Assembly: GCA_902363145.1 (NCBI GenBank)
Contig: CABIZB010000001.1
Location: forward strand, 434,001 to 498,000
Direction: 5' to 3'
Length of the DNA stretch: 64,000 nucleotides
From: Oscillospiraceae bacterium
GTDB taxonomy: Bacteria; Bacillota; Clostridia; Oscillospirales; Ruminococcaceae
Part shown: positions 7,462 to 14,235 of the stretch, one piece after another
Layout of the letters: the number at the start of each line of letters is the position of its first letter
Numbering within the stretch: position 1 is the stretch's first letter
Notes under the pieces: model-generated
What the model was told of the DNA's origin: nothing
Seen by the model: the letters and a program-made list of their open reading frames with translations, nothing else
The model's database searches: none
Program-made: the position numbers and the translations under genes

Positions 7462-8841
7462 ATGAAACCGAATAAACTTGAACGGTTTGTGAACGACCGA
7501 GAGCTGCATGAAAGAGCGCTTTCGCACATCGACCGCAAGGGACTCGATATGTGCGTGCTGTCCACGTTTTCGCAAGATGCAGCGTGGGCTCTTGCAGGCG
7601 ACCTTATCGCTAATTGCAAAATCGAGTTCAAAGCCCCTGTAGAAATGTACATTGACAAGCTTACAGGCAACTGGTTGACATTCGCCGAAGCAGAGAAGCG
7701 AAACTTTGAAGAAGTCCGCAAGCTTGCAGTTCTCGAAACGTTTGACCGAGTTCTGTGTAATACATTCTATAAGATGTATTACGACGATTTTCACTACCTG
7801 ATACATCCTAACTGTGTTTCTTACCGCAGGGGGCTGTCAGCCGGCAAGACCGTAAAAGCTCTTGTCAGCGAGATGAACCGTAAGAAATGGTACAAAGGAT
7901 ACAAGCTTGACCTGAGCAAGTTCTTTGATACCGTAAATCGTGAAACGCTTGACAGAACACTCGATATCATAACTCCCGATAAGGATTGTATTGATAACAT
8001 AGTAATTAAACATTATCACGACGATACTATAATCGTAAACGGAAAACCCGAATACAGATATAAATCACTAAGTCAGGGCAACCCTATTGCCTGTCTGCTG
8101 GCTGACCTGTGCCTGAGAGATATTGATGAAGCTGTAAGCAAGATGGATGTTATCTATTATCGTTATTCTGACGATATCATAATCCTCGGCAGGGAAGCTG
8201 ACCACGCCCTTGAAGTTATAAAACAAATGCTCGAACCAAAGGGTGTAACTCTTAATCCCAAAAAGGTCAAAGCGTTGCAGGCAGATAAAGACTGGTTCGA
8301 GTTTCTGGGCTTTAAGATACGTGGCGACTTGATAACTGTGTCTGCGAAAACTCTCAGAGGTATCGAGCAGCATATAAAATCTGAAACGATACAGTGGAGC
8401 AGAGAACACAAAAGACCGGCTACCGAAGCGGAGACCAAGCGGATATGCAGGCGGCTCCAGAAGTATCTGTTCCTTGCATATGAGGAGAACAGCAACCAGT
8501 TCGGTATGTGTCAGTATCTGTTCGGAACTGTTAACTGCAAACACGATATCGACATGATAGACAGGTATTGTAAGGACTGCCTGAGAGCCGTGATAACAGG
8601 TCGCAATAAGGTTTGGGGTCTCGGTTCTACAGATAATAATCCCAATTACACGATCCAGTTTCAGAAAGGAATAAACGTTAAAGCCAACAGGGAAAGGACT
8701 ATGGCAGACGGAATAGATATGGTAAGAGCTGCCGGTTGGTACAGCCTTAATCATATGTACAAAGTCTATCATACCGACCACGAACTCTGGCTGAGCGAGA
8801 TAAACAAGATAAAAGGAGGTGTTATACATGACGCTGTATGA
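7462..8841 (+). CDS. Reverse transcriptase, non-DGR type
   Basis: 459 aa, GGAAAGGAG before the ATG. The polymerase motifs are in order: a pre-finger block TFDRVLCNTF and VSYRRGLS (about 95-127), motif A KLDLSKFFDTV (148-158), motif B SLSQGNPIACLLADL (about 202-216), motif C YSDD (235-238) and FLGF (281-284). Catalytic Asp residues in A and C are present. Motif B has QGNPIA, unlike the xGxxxSQ of DGR reverse transcriptases, and I see no template/variable repeat pair, no group II intron maturase/HNH part and no Abi HEPN region. The last 170 residues are unassigned. Gene ends overlapping the next start. It heads the locus with the nine-unit non-coding array, its most likely substrate. Confidence 0.9.
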   Translation: MKPNKLERFVNDRELHERALSHIDRKGLDMCVLSTFSQDAAWALAGDLIANCKIEFKAPVEMYIDKLTGNWLTFAEAEKRNFEEVRKLAVLETFDRVLCNTFYKMYYDDFHYLIHPNCVSYRRGLSAGKTVKALVSEMNRKKWYKGYKLDLSKFFDTVNRETLDRTLDIITPDKDCIDNIVIKHYHDDTIIVNGKPEYRYKSLSQGNPIACLLADLCLRDIDEAVSKMDVIYYRYSDDIIILGREADHALEVIKQMLEPKGVTLNPKKVKALQADKDWFEFLGFKIRGDLITVSAKTLRGIEQHIKSETIQWSREHKRPATEAETKRICRRLQKYLFLAYEENSNQFGMCQYLFGTVNCKHDIDMIDRYCKDCLRAVITGRNKVWGLGSTDNNPNYTIQFQKGINVKANRERTMADGIDMVRAAGWYSLNHMYKVYHTDHELWLSEINKIKGGVIHDAV

Positions 8842-9271
8842 TGCGTTAATTGCAAAATCAGAATCGGGGCATAAGCTCAGGTTCGATCTGGTCAAAAAGA
8901 ATATCAGAATAGATAAGCGTGTCGTAATGGAAAACGGCAAGCTTGTAGCTGATATGATAGGCGGCGAAGTTATCGACTCGTTGGGGTCTCCTGTGTCCGG
9001 CTATGACGATCTGGTAACTCTTTATGAGGACTTTATTCATTCGTCACCGAGCAGTGAGAACAGCCGCAAGACTTACCTGTTTAAACCTCTGTCTGCCGAT
9101 GAGCTGAGCATGACCGACTTTTACCGTAACGATAACCGAGATGTAATGCACACAAAGCTTTGTGTCGCTATTATAATCGGAAGTCTTAACGGCAGCCTGA
9201 AATGGGAAACGCCCGGCTGGTTCCGTAAACTGACCGATAGTTTCATAATCTATCGCAGCTATATCCAGTAA
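8828..9271 (+). CDS. Unknown protein coupled to reverse transcriptase
   Basis: 147 aa; start chosen at the ATG 7 bases after AAAGGAGGT, inside the last codons of the reverse transcriptase gene, so translation is coupled. Mixed alpha/beta, with VDK/R-rich beginning and a C-terminal KWETPGWFRKLTDSF segment. A TAATTGCAAA copy occurs at codons 7-10. No homologue recognised; its position makes it a probable accessory of the reverse transcriptase. Confidence 0.75.
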   Translation: MTLYDALIAKSESGHKLRFDLVKKNIRIDKRVVMENGKLVADMIGGEVIDSLGSPVSGYDDLVTLYEDFIHSSPSSENSRKTYLFKPLSADELSMTDFYRNDNRDVMHTKLCVAIIIGSLNGSLKWETPGWFRKLTDSFIIYRSYIQ

Positions 9272-9314
9272 CCCGAAAACCATAAACCATACATATTAAA
9301 AGGAGAAATTTATT

Positions 9315-10148
9315 ATGACTAACAACAATACGAACAACGTTAACCTTAACAACAGCAACCTCGATATGAATGAGTTTGCAAAACTGGTGGCAAAGTCAAT
9401 GCTCGATATGGCTAATACTCCAATCCCTACTGCTGACAATGATAACTCAGTTCCTGCACACGGTAAGTATTTTGGCAAGACGATCTGCGGCGAAGTCTAT
9501 AACCCCAGAACAACAAGACGTTGGATCTCCGCCCAGTTCATTAGACTTATGAGACAAGAGCGTGTCACCACAAGTATCAATCAGGTAATCGCAAATTTCT
9601 ATACCTATAAGTACAGCATCCTCTATACCTGTAAGGAAGCTAAGCTGCTGGCTCACCTCAAAGATAACGACCCCGTTGCATTTGAAGAGCGCAAGCATTT
9701 CTTTGATGTGAATAGCATCGCCGATATATTTATGAACTTCGCTAAGGAGTTCCAGCCCAGTCTTCAGAGCCTTATAAATACCGCTTGGTCATACTCAGAC
9801 TTCGCTGTAATTGCAGAGGCTATTGAACTGGTAATTGCAAAGAGAGCGTTTGATATCCCCGAAGGCACAGGCATGAAGGGCGGCAGATACTTCAAGAACC
9901 ACAAGCTTGCTGATGCGTTTATCCGCAGCTTCAAGAAGGCTGGTGCTTATTATACCTTAAAGAACTACATTATGTTCGACAGAAGATTTATCCTCCATTG
10001 GTTCGATGAAGTCTATACCAGAGAAAATGCTCTCAGAAAACTCAGACTTGAGATTCAGGCTCCTGACTACTATTTCTATAAGGCGCTTAAGGTTTCTATG
10101 GCGGAAAACTACATCAGCCTCAGCGATCCTTTTGCGAATATGGAATAA
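9315..10148 (+). CDS. Unknown protein preceding the hairpin array
   Basis: 277 aa after AAAAGGAG. Asn-rich low-complexity N-terminus (MTNNNTNNVNLNNSNLD), then a basic helical body (RTTRRWISAQFIRLMRQER, KKAGAYYTLKNY, RRFILHWFDE). Codon use (CTC, AAC, AAG) resembles well-expressed genes. Contains TAATTGCAAA at 9832. It is followed directly by array unit 1. A nucleic-acid-binding partner of the system is possible but nothing in the sequence proves it. Confidence 0.8.
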   Translation: MTNNNTNNVNLNNSNLDMNEFAKLVAKSMLDMANTPIPTADNDNSVPAHGKYFGKTICGEVYNPRTTRRWISAQFIRLMRQERVTTSINQVIANFYTYKYSILYTCKEAKLLAHLKDNDPVAFEERKHFFDVNSIADIFMNFAKEFQPSLQSLINTAWSYSDFAVIAEAIELVIAKRAFDIPEGTGMKGGRYFKNHKLADAFIRSFKKAGAYYTLKNYIMFDRRFILHWFDEVYTRENALRKLRLEIQAPDYYFYKALKVSMAENYISLSDPFANME

Positions 10149-10162
10149 AAAAAATAACTGCA

Positions 10163-10293
10163 AACTCTCAGTCGGCAAAGTGCACATCATCCGGATTTGC
10201 GATCATCGGCGACGGTTATCACTCCTCTCCGATGATTGTAAATCACGGACTCTTAATCTAAACAGTTTTAGTAAACCGCTGCGGCTGAGAGTT
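10163..10293 (+). ncRNA. Array unit 1
   Basis: P1 is AACTCTCAG (10163-10171) with CTGAGAGTT (10285-10293), extended by a GC-rich segment. P2 is a roughly 20-bp helix from TCCGG at 10190 to CACGGA at 10249, including ATCATCGG/CCGATGAT and ATTTGC/GTAAAT. P3 is CTAAA-CAGT-TTTAG at 10258-10271. Lies between the 277-aa gene and the two small paralogues, and is preceded by TAACTGCAAA at 10155. Confidence 0.85.
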
Positions 10294-10324
10294 ATACTAT
10301 TATAATTGTAACGGAGGAATATAT

Positions 10325-10621
10325 ATGGTAACAGAAAATAACAACGGTTATTCTATAAATGGAATCCAGCTCTCATGTTGTGAGGCATACGAAATATATC
10401 GTTACCTTGAAAGAAAATATAATAAAGATGAGATACTCAATAGGCTGCGTGATGATTATGGAGAAGACGTGGAGCAAGCAGTAACTGCAAATTCTGAACT
10501 TCTGGAAGACATGACAAGCTTATACGAAAAGTACAGGAGCAATGATGAGCAGTGGAGTTATGATCTTGATGAAGTCATGTTCGAATTTGAGGATACTATA
10601 AAACAGATGACAAACGTTTGA
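10325..10621 (+). CDS. Small acidic protein, first of tandem pair
   Basis: 98 aa after TAACGGAGGAATATAT. Same plan as its neighbour: MVT.N.NG...NG..LS....E/D-Y..., a VTAN-EL segment, and NDEQW-YD near the end. Identical leader layout in the two genes indicates a tandem duplication. The VTAN codons contain TAACTGCAAA. Acidic (pI low); function unknown, perhaps linked to the array that brackets the pair. Confidence 0.8.
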   Translation: MVTENNNGYSINGIQLSCCEAYEIYRYLERKYNKDEILNRLRDDYGEDVEQAVTANSELLEDMTSLYEKYRSNDEQWSYDLDEVMFEFEDTIKQMTNV

Positions 10622-10647
10622 TTTGTAATCGTAACGGAGGAATACAT

Positions 10648-10950
10648 ATGGTAACACGAAACAGTAATGGTGAATACGTTGTCAACGGCACAGTGCTCAG
10701 TTCTTACGATGCTTTCGATGTTTATAAATTCGTCAAGAGTGAATACAACGCAGAAGATATGGCGATGACCATCGAAGAAGAATATGGTGCTCAGACACAG
10801 GAGAAGGTAACTGCAAATCAAGAACTCTGGCATGACATACTGGATATGTATGAGGATTGCAGAGACAATGATGAGCAGTGGCATTACGATGCCGAATATG
10901 TCGTGTCTGCATTCCGTTCTGAGCTGGACGCTATAGCGGCAAATCACTAA
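10648..10950 (+). CDS. Small acidic protein, second of tandem pair
   Basis: 100 aa, start at the ATG after TAACGGAGGAATACAT; the upstream in-frame ATT/ATG-like codons lack a ribosome site. Homologous along its length to the preceding 98-aa protein (MVTRNSNGEYVVNG, VTANQELW, NDEQWHYDAEY). Stop codon TAA at 10948-10950 is itself part of TAACTGCAAA, which leads into array unit 2. Confidence 0.8.
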   Translation: MVTRNSNGEYVVNGTVLSSYDAFDVYKFVKSEYNAEDMAMTIEEEYGAQTQEKVTANQELWHDILDMYEDCRDNDEQWHYDAEYVVSAFRSELDAIAANH

Positions 10951-10958
10951 CTGCAAAC

Positions 10959-11087
10959 CGACTTGTGAAAACAAAATTCAAGTCCGCAGCAACACGATCT
11001 TCTCATCCTGGAGACCTCCAGAGTTCGAGATCGTTTATGCTGCCTCTTATCTAAATATCTTTAGTAAGCATATGTTTCCACAAGCCG
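10959..11087 (+). ncRNA. Array unit 2
   Basis: P1 is CGACTTGTGAAAACA (10959-10973) with TGTTTCCACAAGCCG (11073-11087). P2 pairs GCAGCAACACGATCT with AGATCGTTTATGCTGC and has an inner CTGGAG/CTCCAG hairpin. P3 is CTAAA-TATC-TTTAG at 11051-11064. Confidence 0.85.
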
Positions 11088-11097
11088 AATAATTCCT

Positions 11098-11225
11098 AAT
11101 TCATAACACAAAATGCAATCAATAATCCCTCCCTCGGCGCTCGTGATGCGTCACCCATCGCTTCACGCCGCTGTCGTGATTCTTTATATCTAAATTACTT
11201 TAGCGACAATTCGGTGTTATGATTT
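11098..11225 (+). ncRNA. Array unit 3
   Basis: P1 is CATAACAC (11102-11109) with GTGTTATG (11214-11221), plus flanking AAT/ATT. The inner arm uses CGGCG/CGCCG and TGATGCG/CGCTTCA. P3 is CTAAA-TTAC-TTTAG at 11190-11203. TGCA lies between P1 and P2. Confidence 0.8.
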
Positions 11226-11228
11226 CTT

Positions 11229-11358
11229 AATTCCCGGCGGCAACCTGTAAATTACGCATCTGGTCTGAAGCAAGAGTGTCAGGGATACTCCCTGAACTCT
11301 TCCTCAGACAAGATGGTATTATCTAAATCAATTTAGCGAACAACTGCTGCCCGGAATT
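11229..11358 (+). ncRNA. Array unit 4
   Basis: P1 pairs AATTCCCGGCGGCA with CTGCCCGGAATT. P2 has nested helices CATCT/AGATG, GTCTGA/TCAGAC, AAGAGT/ACTCTT and TCAGGGA-TAC-TCCCTGA. P3 is CTAAA-TCAA-TTTAG at 11323-11336. Confidence 0.85.
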
Positions 11359-11368
11359 GCCGATCTGA

Positions 11369-11496
11369 TTTCTGTCCGTCCTAATGCAAACATGTAATCC
11401 CTCAGATGAGAGCCATCCAGCACACTGCTGGATGTTTCTCATCTCCGTGATACATGTTATCTAAATGCTTTTAGCGAAAATTCGGCGGTCAGGAAA
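11369..11496 (+). ncRNA. Array unit 5
   Basis: P1 pairs TTTCTGTCCGTCC with GGCGGTCAGGAAA (with G-U pairs). P2 nests ACATGTA/TACATGT, AGATGAGA/TCTCATCT and CATCCAGCA-CAC-TGCTGGATG. P3 is CTAAA-TGCT-TTTAG at 11461-11474. TGCA lies between P1 and P2. Confidence 0.85.
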
Positions 11497-11507
11497 TATA
11501 TATAAAT

Positions 11508-11638
11508 AATTGCAGCACCTTAAATGCAATAATGTCATTGAGAATCATCACAAAGCCGCTCGCAAACGTGCGAGCTTCAAGATGCACCCACGACATTGTA
11601 TCTAAAAATCTTTCAGCAATACAATAAGCACTTCAATT
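11508..11638 (+). ncRNA. Array unit 6
   Basis: P1 is the weakest of the set (AATTG with CAATT plus partial pairing of GCACCTTA with TAAGCACTT). P2 pairs AATGTC/GACATT and GCTCGCA-AACG-TGCGAGC. P3 deviates: CTAAA-AATC-TTTCAG, one extra base. TGCA lies between P1 and P2. Confidence 0.75.
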
Positions 11639-11649
11639 AAATTCAGTAA

Positions 11650-11787
11650 CCGTGATATCCAATATGCACTGCACCTTCGAAAGATGAGTCGATGACCCTC
11701 AATCAACTTCGTTGATTGAAGCGTCGATGACTCTTCTTTCAGAAGGTTCATATCTAAATTCCTTTAGCGATACCATGGATATTCCGG
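11650..11787 (+). ncRNA. Array unit 7
   Basis: P1 pairs CCGTGATATCC with GGATATTCCGG. P2 is the longest helix: ACCTTC/GAAGGT, GAAAG/CTTTC, AGTCGATGA/TCGATGACT-type pairing and TCAATCAACTTCGTTGATTGA. P3 is CTAAA-TTCC-TTTAG at 11754-11767. Confidence 0.85.
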
Positions 11788-11793
11788 CTGCAT

Positions 11794-11919
11794 AACCGAG
11801 TTTGGCAAACTGCATTTCGGGATCTTACACCGACGGGCACTATTCATACCTGACAAGTGCCCGACGTTTCAGATCCCTCATATCTAAACTGTTTTAGTAA
11901 ATTGCCGCCAGGCTCGGTT
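11794..11919 (+). ncRNA. Array unit 8
   Basis: P1 pairs AACCGAGTTTGGC with GCCAGGCTCGGTT. P2 pairs GGGATCT/AGATCCC and CGGGCACT/AGTGCCCG. P3 is CTAAA-CTGT-TTTAG at 11884-11897. Confidence 0.85.
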
Positions 11920-11928
11920 TTGATAACT

Positions 11929-12060
11929 GCAATCAGCATAATAGCTTTGTACTATAGGAGGCGATCAGTCCAGTTACACCCCGCTTATCAGCGGGTGTCA
12001 CGGACACTCTCCTCCAATACATCTAAACCTTTGTAGAAAACATCTTGTTATGCTAATTGC
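11929..12060 (+). ncRNA. Array unit 9
   Basis: P1 pairs GCAATCAGCATAATA with TGTTATGCTAATTGC. P2 pairs GGAGG/CCTCC and ACACCCCGC/GCGGGTGT. P3 is CTAAA-CCTT-TGTAG at 12023-12036, with one mismatch. The 3' arm of P1 runs into TAATTGCAAA (12053). Confidence 0.85.
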
Positions 12061-12095
12061 AAAACAAAATAATTGTTTAATGGAGGTTATAAATA

Positions 12096-12140
12096 ATGAA
12101 AAAGATAGTAAAATTCACATTTGATAGGAGGATTTTTTGA
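12096..12140 (+). CDS. Possible 14-aa leader peptide
   Basis: ATG after TGGAGGTTATAA encodes MKKIVKFTFDRRIF, and its TGA overlaps the start of the next gene (TGATG). Carries the next gene's ribosome site inside it, so a coupling leader is likely. Confidence 0.4.
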   Translation: MKKIVKFTFDRRIF

Positions 12141-12364
12141 TGAGAATAACATTAATTTATATTGGAAACGACAGTTACAACAGACCCGTTTATAAAAACG
12201 AAAACGGAAAGTTATTTGTTGATGTTGATCCTCGCAAAGATCATGAGCCAAAAATATGCACAAAATATCAAAATTTCGATGGCGAACCTGATACACCGAT
12301 AGACTGTATAACTGCATATAGCAATGCAGAAATTGAATTTATACCCAAACGCATTACATGGTAA
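12140..12364 (+). CDS. LPD28-like small protein
   Basis: 74 aa from the ATG at 12140, after GATAGGAGG. The pattern RITLIYIGNDSYNRPVYKNENGKLF, KICTKY and FDGEPDTPI resembles the large-polyvalent-protein-associated domain LPD28 found in mobile elements of Bacillota. Family call is from memory of the pattern; the biochemical role is unknown. Confidence 0.6.
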   Translation: MRITLIYIGNDSYNRPVYKNENGKLFVDVDPRKDHEPKICTKYQNFDGEPDTPIDCITAYSNAEIEFIPKRITW

Positions 12365-12423
12365 TTCAACCACTGATAAAAGTTTTTATGATTATCTGCT
12401 TATGGAATTTGGAGGTAACTATT

Positions 12424-13023
12424 ATGGCTAACATTTGCTCTACACAGATAAGATTTTTTGGAAATGATGATGCACTTACAGATTTTTTCAACAGGATCGA
12501 GCACGCTGTTTCAGATGAAGCACACCCTGATATGAGCTACTGCGAAAGACGCAGCTTCCGCAACATCGCCAATGAATTCGGAATCGATCCTGATAAGGTC
12601 TCATTAAGAGGAGATATCGAATATGACAGGGATTGCGCAACAATATATACTGAAACCGCATGGACGCCTCGCCTTGGCATATGGAGTGCGATAATTGCAA
12701 AATGCTATACCAAAGATGACGAGCAGCTCATTTCATTCAGCTGGTGCGCAGAGGAGTTCGGCTGCGATATCTACTGCACAAACGACATGAATGAATTTGG
12801 CGACATGACATACTGCATTGACTACGATATAGGCAGCGATGCAGATTACCTCTACGGCGCCACAGAAGAAGAGGTGCTCAAAGAGGTTAACAGAGTTTTT
12901 GAAAAAGCAGGACTTGAGCCTGTCAAGTCTCTTGCGGAAGCGGAAGTGGCAGTTGAAGTCAATGAAGACTGGTTTATGTCAGTTCACAAGCTTGAACTGT
13001 TTGATACCTGCGATTTTGATTAA
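12424..13023 (+). CDS. Api92-like protein (copy A)
   Basis: 199 aa; start at the ATG after TTGGAGGTAACT rather than the in-frame upstream GTG/ATG, because the paralogue starts at the same M(A/P)NxCST. MANICSTQIRFFG, ETAWTPRLGIWSAIIAKCY and the SFSWCAEE segment match the second copy at 13570. Api92-like phage proteins have a ferredoxin-like fold and no known activity. Contains TAATTGCAAA at 12692. Confidence 0.7.
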   Translation: MANICSTQIRFFGNDDALTDFFNRIEHAVSDEAHPDMSYCERRSFRNIANEFGIDPDKVSLRGDIEYDRDCATIYTETAWTPRLGIWSAIIAKCYTKDDEQLISFSWCAEEFGCDIYCTNDMNEFGDMTYCIDYDIGSDADYLYGATEEEVLKEVNRVFEKAGLEPVKSLAEAEVAVEVNEDWFMSVHKLELFDTCDFD

Positions 13024-13036
13024 AGAGGAGTTTGTA

Positions 13037-13120
13037 ATGGGTAATTGGAAATACATTCTCAGAAGCGGCGGTAAGCTCAGAGTAAAGATAAACAGCGACG
13101 ATAAGTTTGGTAAATTGTAA
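13037..13120 (+). CDS. Possible 27-aa peptide
   Basis: ATG after AAAGAGGAGTTTGTA; encodes a basic peptide (MGNWKYILRSGGKLRVKI...). Fits cleanly between its neighbours with its own ribosome site. Function unknown. Confidence 0.45.
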   Translation: MGNWKYILRSGGKLRVKINSDDKFGKL

Positions 13121-13140
13121 TTTGAAAAGGAGATTTTATT

Positions 13141-13374
13141 ATGGATAACGCAAAGCTTAATGGTATGATAAAAGAATTCTATGACTGCTTTAACAGAGCG
13201 CAGGAGTTGAGACGTGCAGTCTTGGAATATATAGAAGAGACGCTCGATATTGATACTAACGAAAACTACGAGTTCTTTGAGGACGACAGCGATTTCTGCT
13301 TCAGCCTTGACTTAGAGACGATCGACGCTCTGGAAAACGGAGATGAGGATCTGATCAACGAACTTCGCAACTGA
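13141..13374 (+). CDS. Small acidic helical protein
   Basis: 77 aa after AAAAGGAG. Strongly acidic and helical, with a FFEDDSDFCFSL core. No family recognised. Confidence 0.7.
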   Translation: MDNAKLNGMIKEFYDCFNRAQELRRAVLEYIEETLDIDTNENYEFFEDDSDFCFSLDLETIDALENGDEDLINELRN

Positions 13375-13390
13375 AAAAGGAGATGTAGAT

Positions 13391-13555
13391 ATGAAAGCAG
13401 TAAATATTATGTGGGACACTGACGGAGACAAAAAGCTTTTTGAAGAGTTGCCCTCAGAAGTTGAAATTCCCGATGACGTTGACGAAGAAGATATTGGAGA
13501 TTATATCTCAGACCTAATTGGATTTTGCCATTTTGGGTACGATATTGAAGATTGA
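13391..13555 (+). CDS. Small acidic protein
   Basis: 54 aa from an ATG after AAAAGGAGATG. Sequence MKAVNIMWDTDGDK...ELPSEVEIPDDVDEEDIGDYISD has the look of small phage proteins that begin with a strand and carry an acidic helix. Function unknown. Confidence 0.65.
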   Translation: MKAVNIMWDTDGDKKLFEELPSEVEIPDDVDEEDIGDYISDLIGFCHFGYDIED

Positions 13556-13569
13556 AAGGAGAAAACATT

Positions 13570-14223
13570 ATGCCTAATTGGTGTTCTACTAAAATAGAAT
13601 TTACAGGAAACTTCGCAGACCTTACGGATCTGCACAATAAGATAGTACAGTACACATCGTCAAATGCAGAAACTTCAGGCTTTGGTGAGCCTTGGCTTGG
13701 TAATGTGCTCATCGGGTTCGGCTTCGGCGACAGAATCGATAATCCCGAAAACATTATCCGCTGCCGTGGATGGATCGATGACATCGGAAATGTAACTGAC
13801 AGACAGGATAAGTCGAGTTTTGATATCTTTGCCGAAACAGCATGGAGACCAATGATCAAAATGTGGCGTGAGATAATTGCAAGGCATTATGATAATCGTA
13901 TTTCCATACATTGGATAGCCGAGGAGAAGGACGGCGGGCTGTATATAACCGATGATATAGGTTGGTTCGGCACTGATTATTACCATGTTGAATGGAGTAT
14001 TGGGGAAGACGAAGATTACGAAGGCGATTATTTTGACGGCCCAGATGAAGTAGCCGAGCATATCAATGGCTTAATTGCAAAATACGATTTAGGCATTGAT
14101 CTTATTACCGAAAAGGATATCAATACTGCGGACGATGAAGGCAAAAACATTTATTTAAGAGGAAATCACTGGCATATCGGTGTCGTTATTCTCAAAGAAG
14201 CAAACGATAATGATGTTAAATAA
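13570..14223 (+). CDS. Api92-like protein (copy B)
   Basis: 217 aa after GAAAGGAG. MPNWCSTKIEFTG is the classic beginning of Api92-like phage proteins. Shares ETAWRPMIKMWREIIARHY and the following W-AEE segment with copy A (12424), so the two are paralogues about 1 kb apart. Contains TAATTGCAAA at 14072. Ferredoxin-like fold expected, activity unknown. Confidence 0.75.
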   Translation: MPNWCSTKIEFTGNFADLTDLHNKIVQYTSSNAETSGFGEPWLGNVLIGFGFGDRIDNPENIIRCRGWIDDIGNVTDRQDKSSFDIFAETAWRPMIKMWREIIARHYDNRISIHWIAEEKDGGLYITDDIGWFGTDYYHVEWSIGEDEDYEGDYFDGPDEVAEHINGLIAKYDLGIDLITEKDINTADDEGKNIYLRGNHWHIGVVILKEANDNDVK

Positions 14224-14235
14224 GGGGTGAGGCAT

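Larger units (their letters stand above)
10163..12060 (+). repeat. Array of nine variable-hairpin non-coding units
   Basis: Nine units of about 126-138 bases share one architecture: outer stem P1, long inner hairpin P2, then a conserved 14-base hairpin P3 (CTAAA-N4-TTTAG, preceded by AT and followed by YRA), then the other arm of P1. P1 and P2 sequences differ completely between units but remain complementary, which is strong internal evidence for a selected structure. Six units carry TGCA between P1 and P2. Unit 1 is separated from units 2-9 by two small genes. I know no described RNA family with this design. Confidence 0.9.
6734..14081 (+). repeat. Dispersed ten-base word TAAYTGCAAA, 11 exact copies
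   Basis: Exact copies start at 6734, 7611, 8847, 9832, 10155, 10482, 10808, 10948, 12053, 12692 and 14072. Near matches are at 9808, 11507, 11923, 12308 and 13874. Copies fall in coding sequence in two different frames, across stop codons, and at the edges of the non-coding array (10155, 10948, 12053). I saw no exact copy outside this interval in my reading. Protein coding alone does not explain it. Confidence 0.7.

Noticed and set aside
8068..8940. 290-aa open frame on the minus strand of the RT
   Set aside because: Shadow of the RT gene; no start context and no protein-like motifs.
10163..12060. CRISPR array
   Set aside because: Units are long, each with its own self-complementary arms; there is no constant direct repeat with short spacers, and no Cas gene.
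7462..12060. Diversity-generating retroelement
   Set aside because: RT motif B is not DGR-like, and no near-identical template/variable repeat pair with A-to-N differences was seen.
10163..12060. Integron attC array
   Set aside because: No GTTRRRY-type core sites and no cassette genes between most units; the fixed hairpin CTAAA-N4-TTTAG is not an attC feature.
10163..12060. Series of transcription terminators
   Set aside because: Hairpins are not followed by T runs, and the conserved part is a weak AT-rich stem rather than a terminator.
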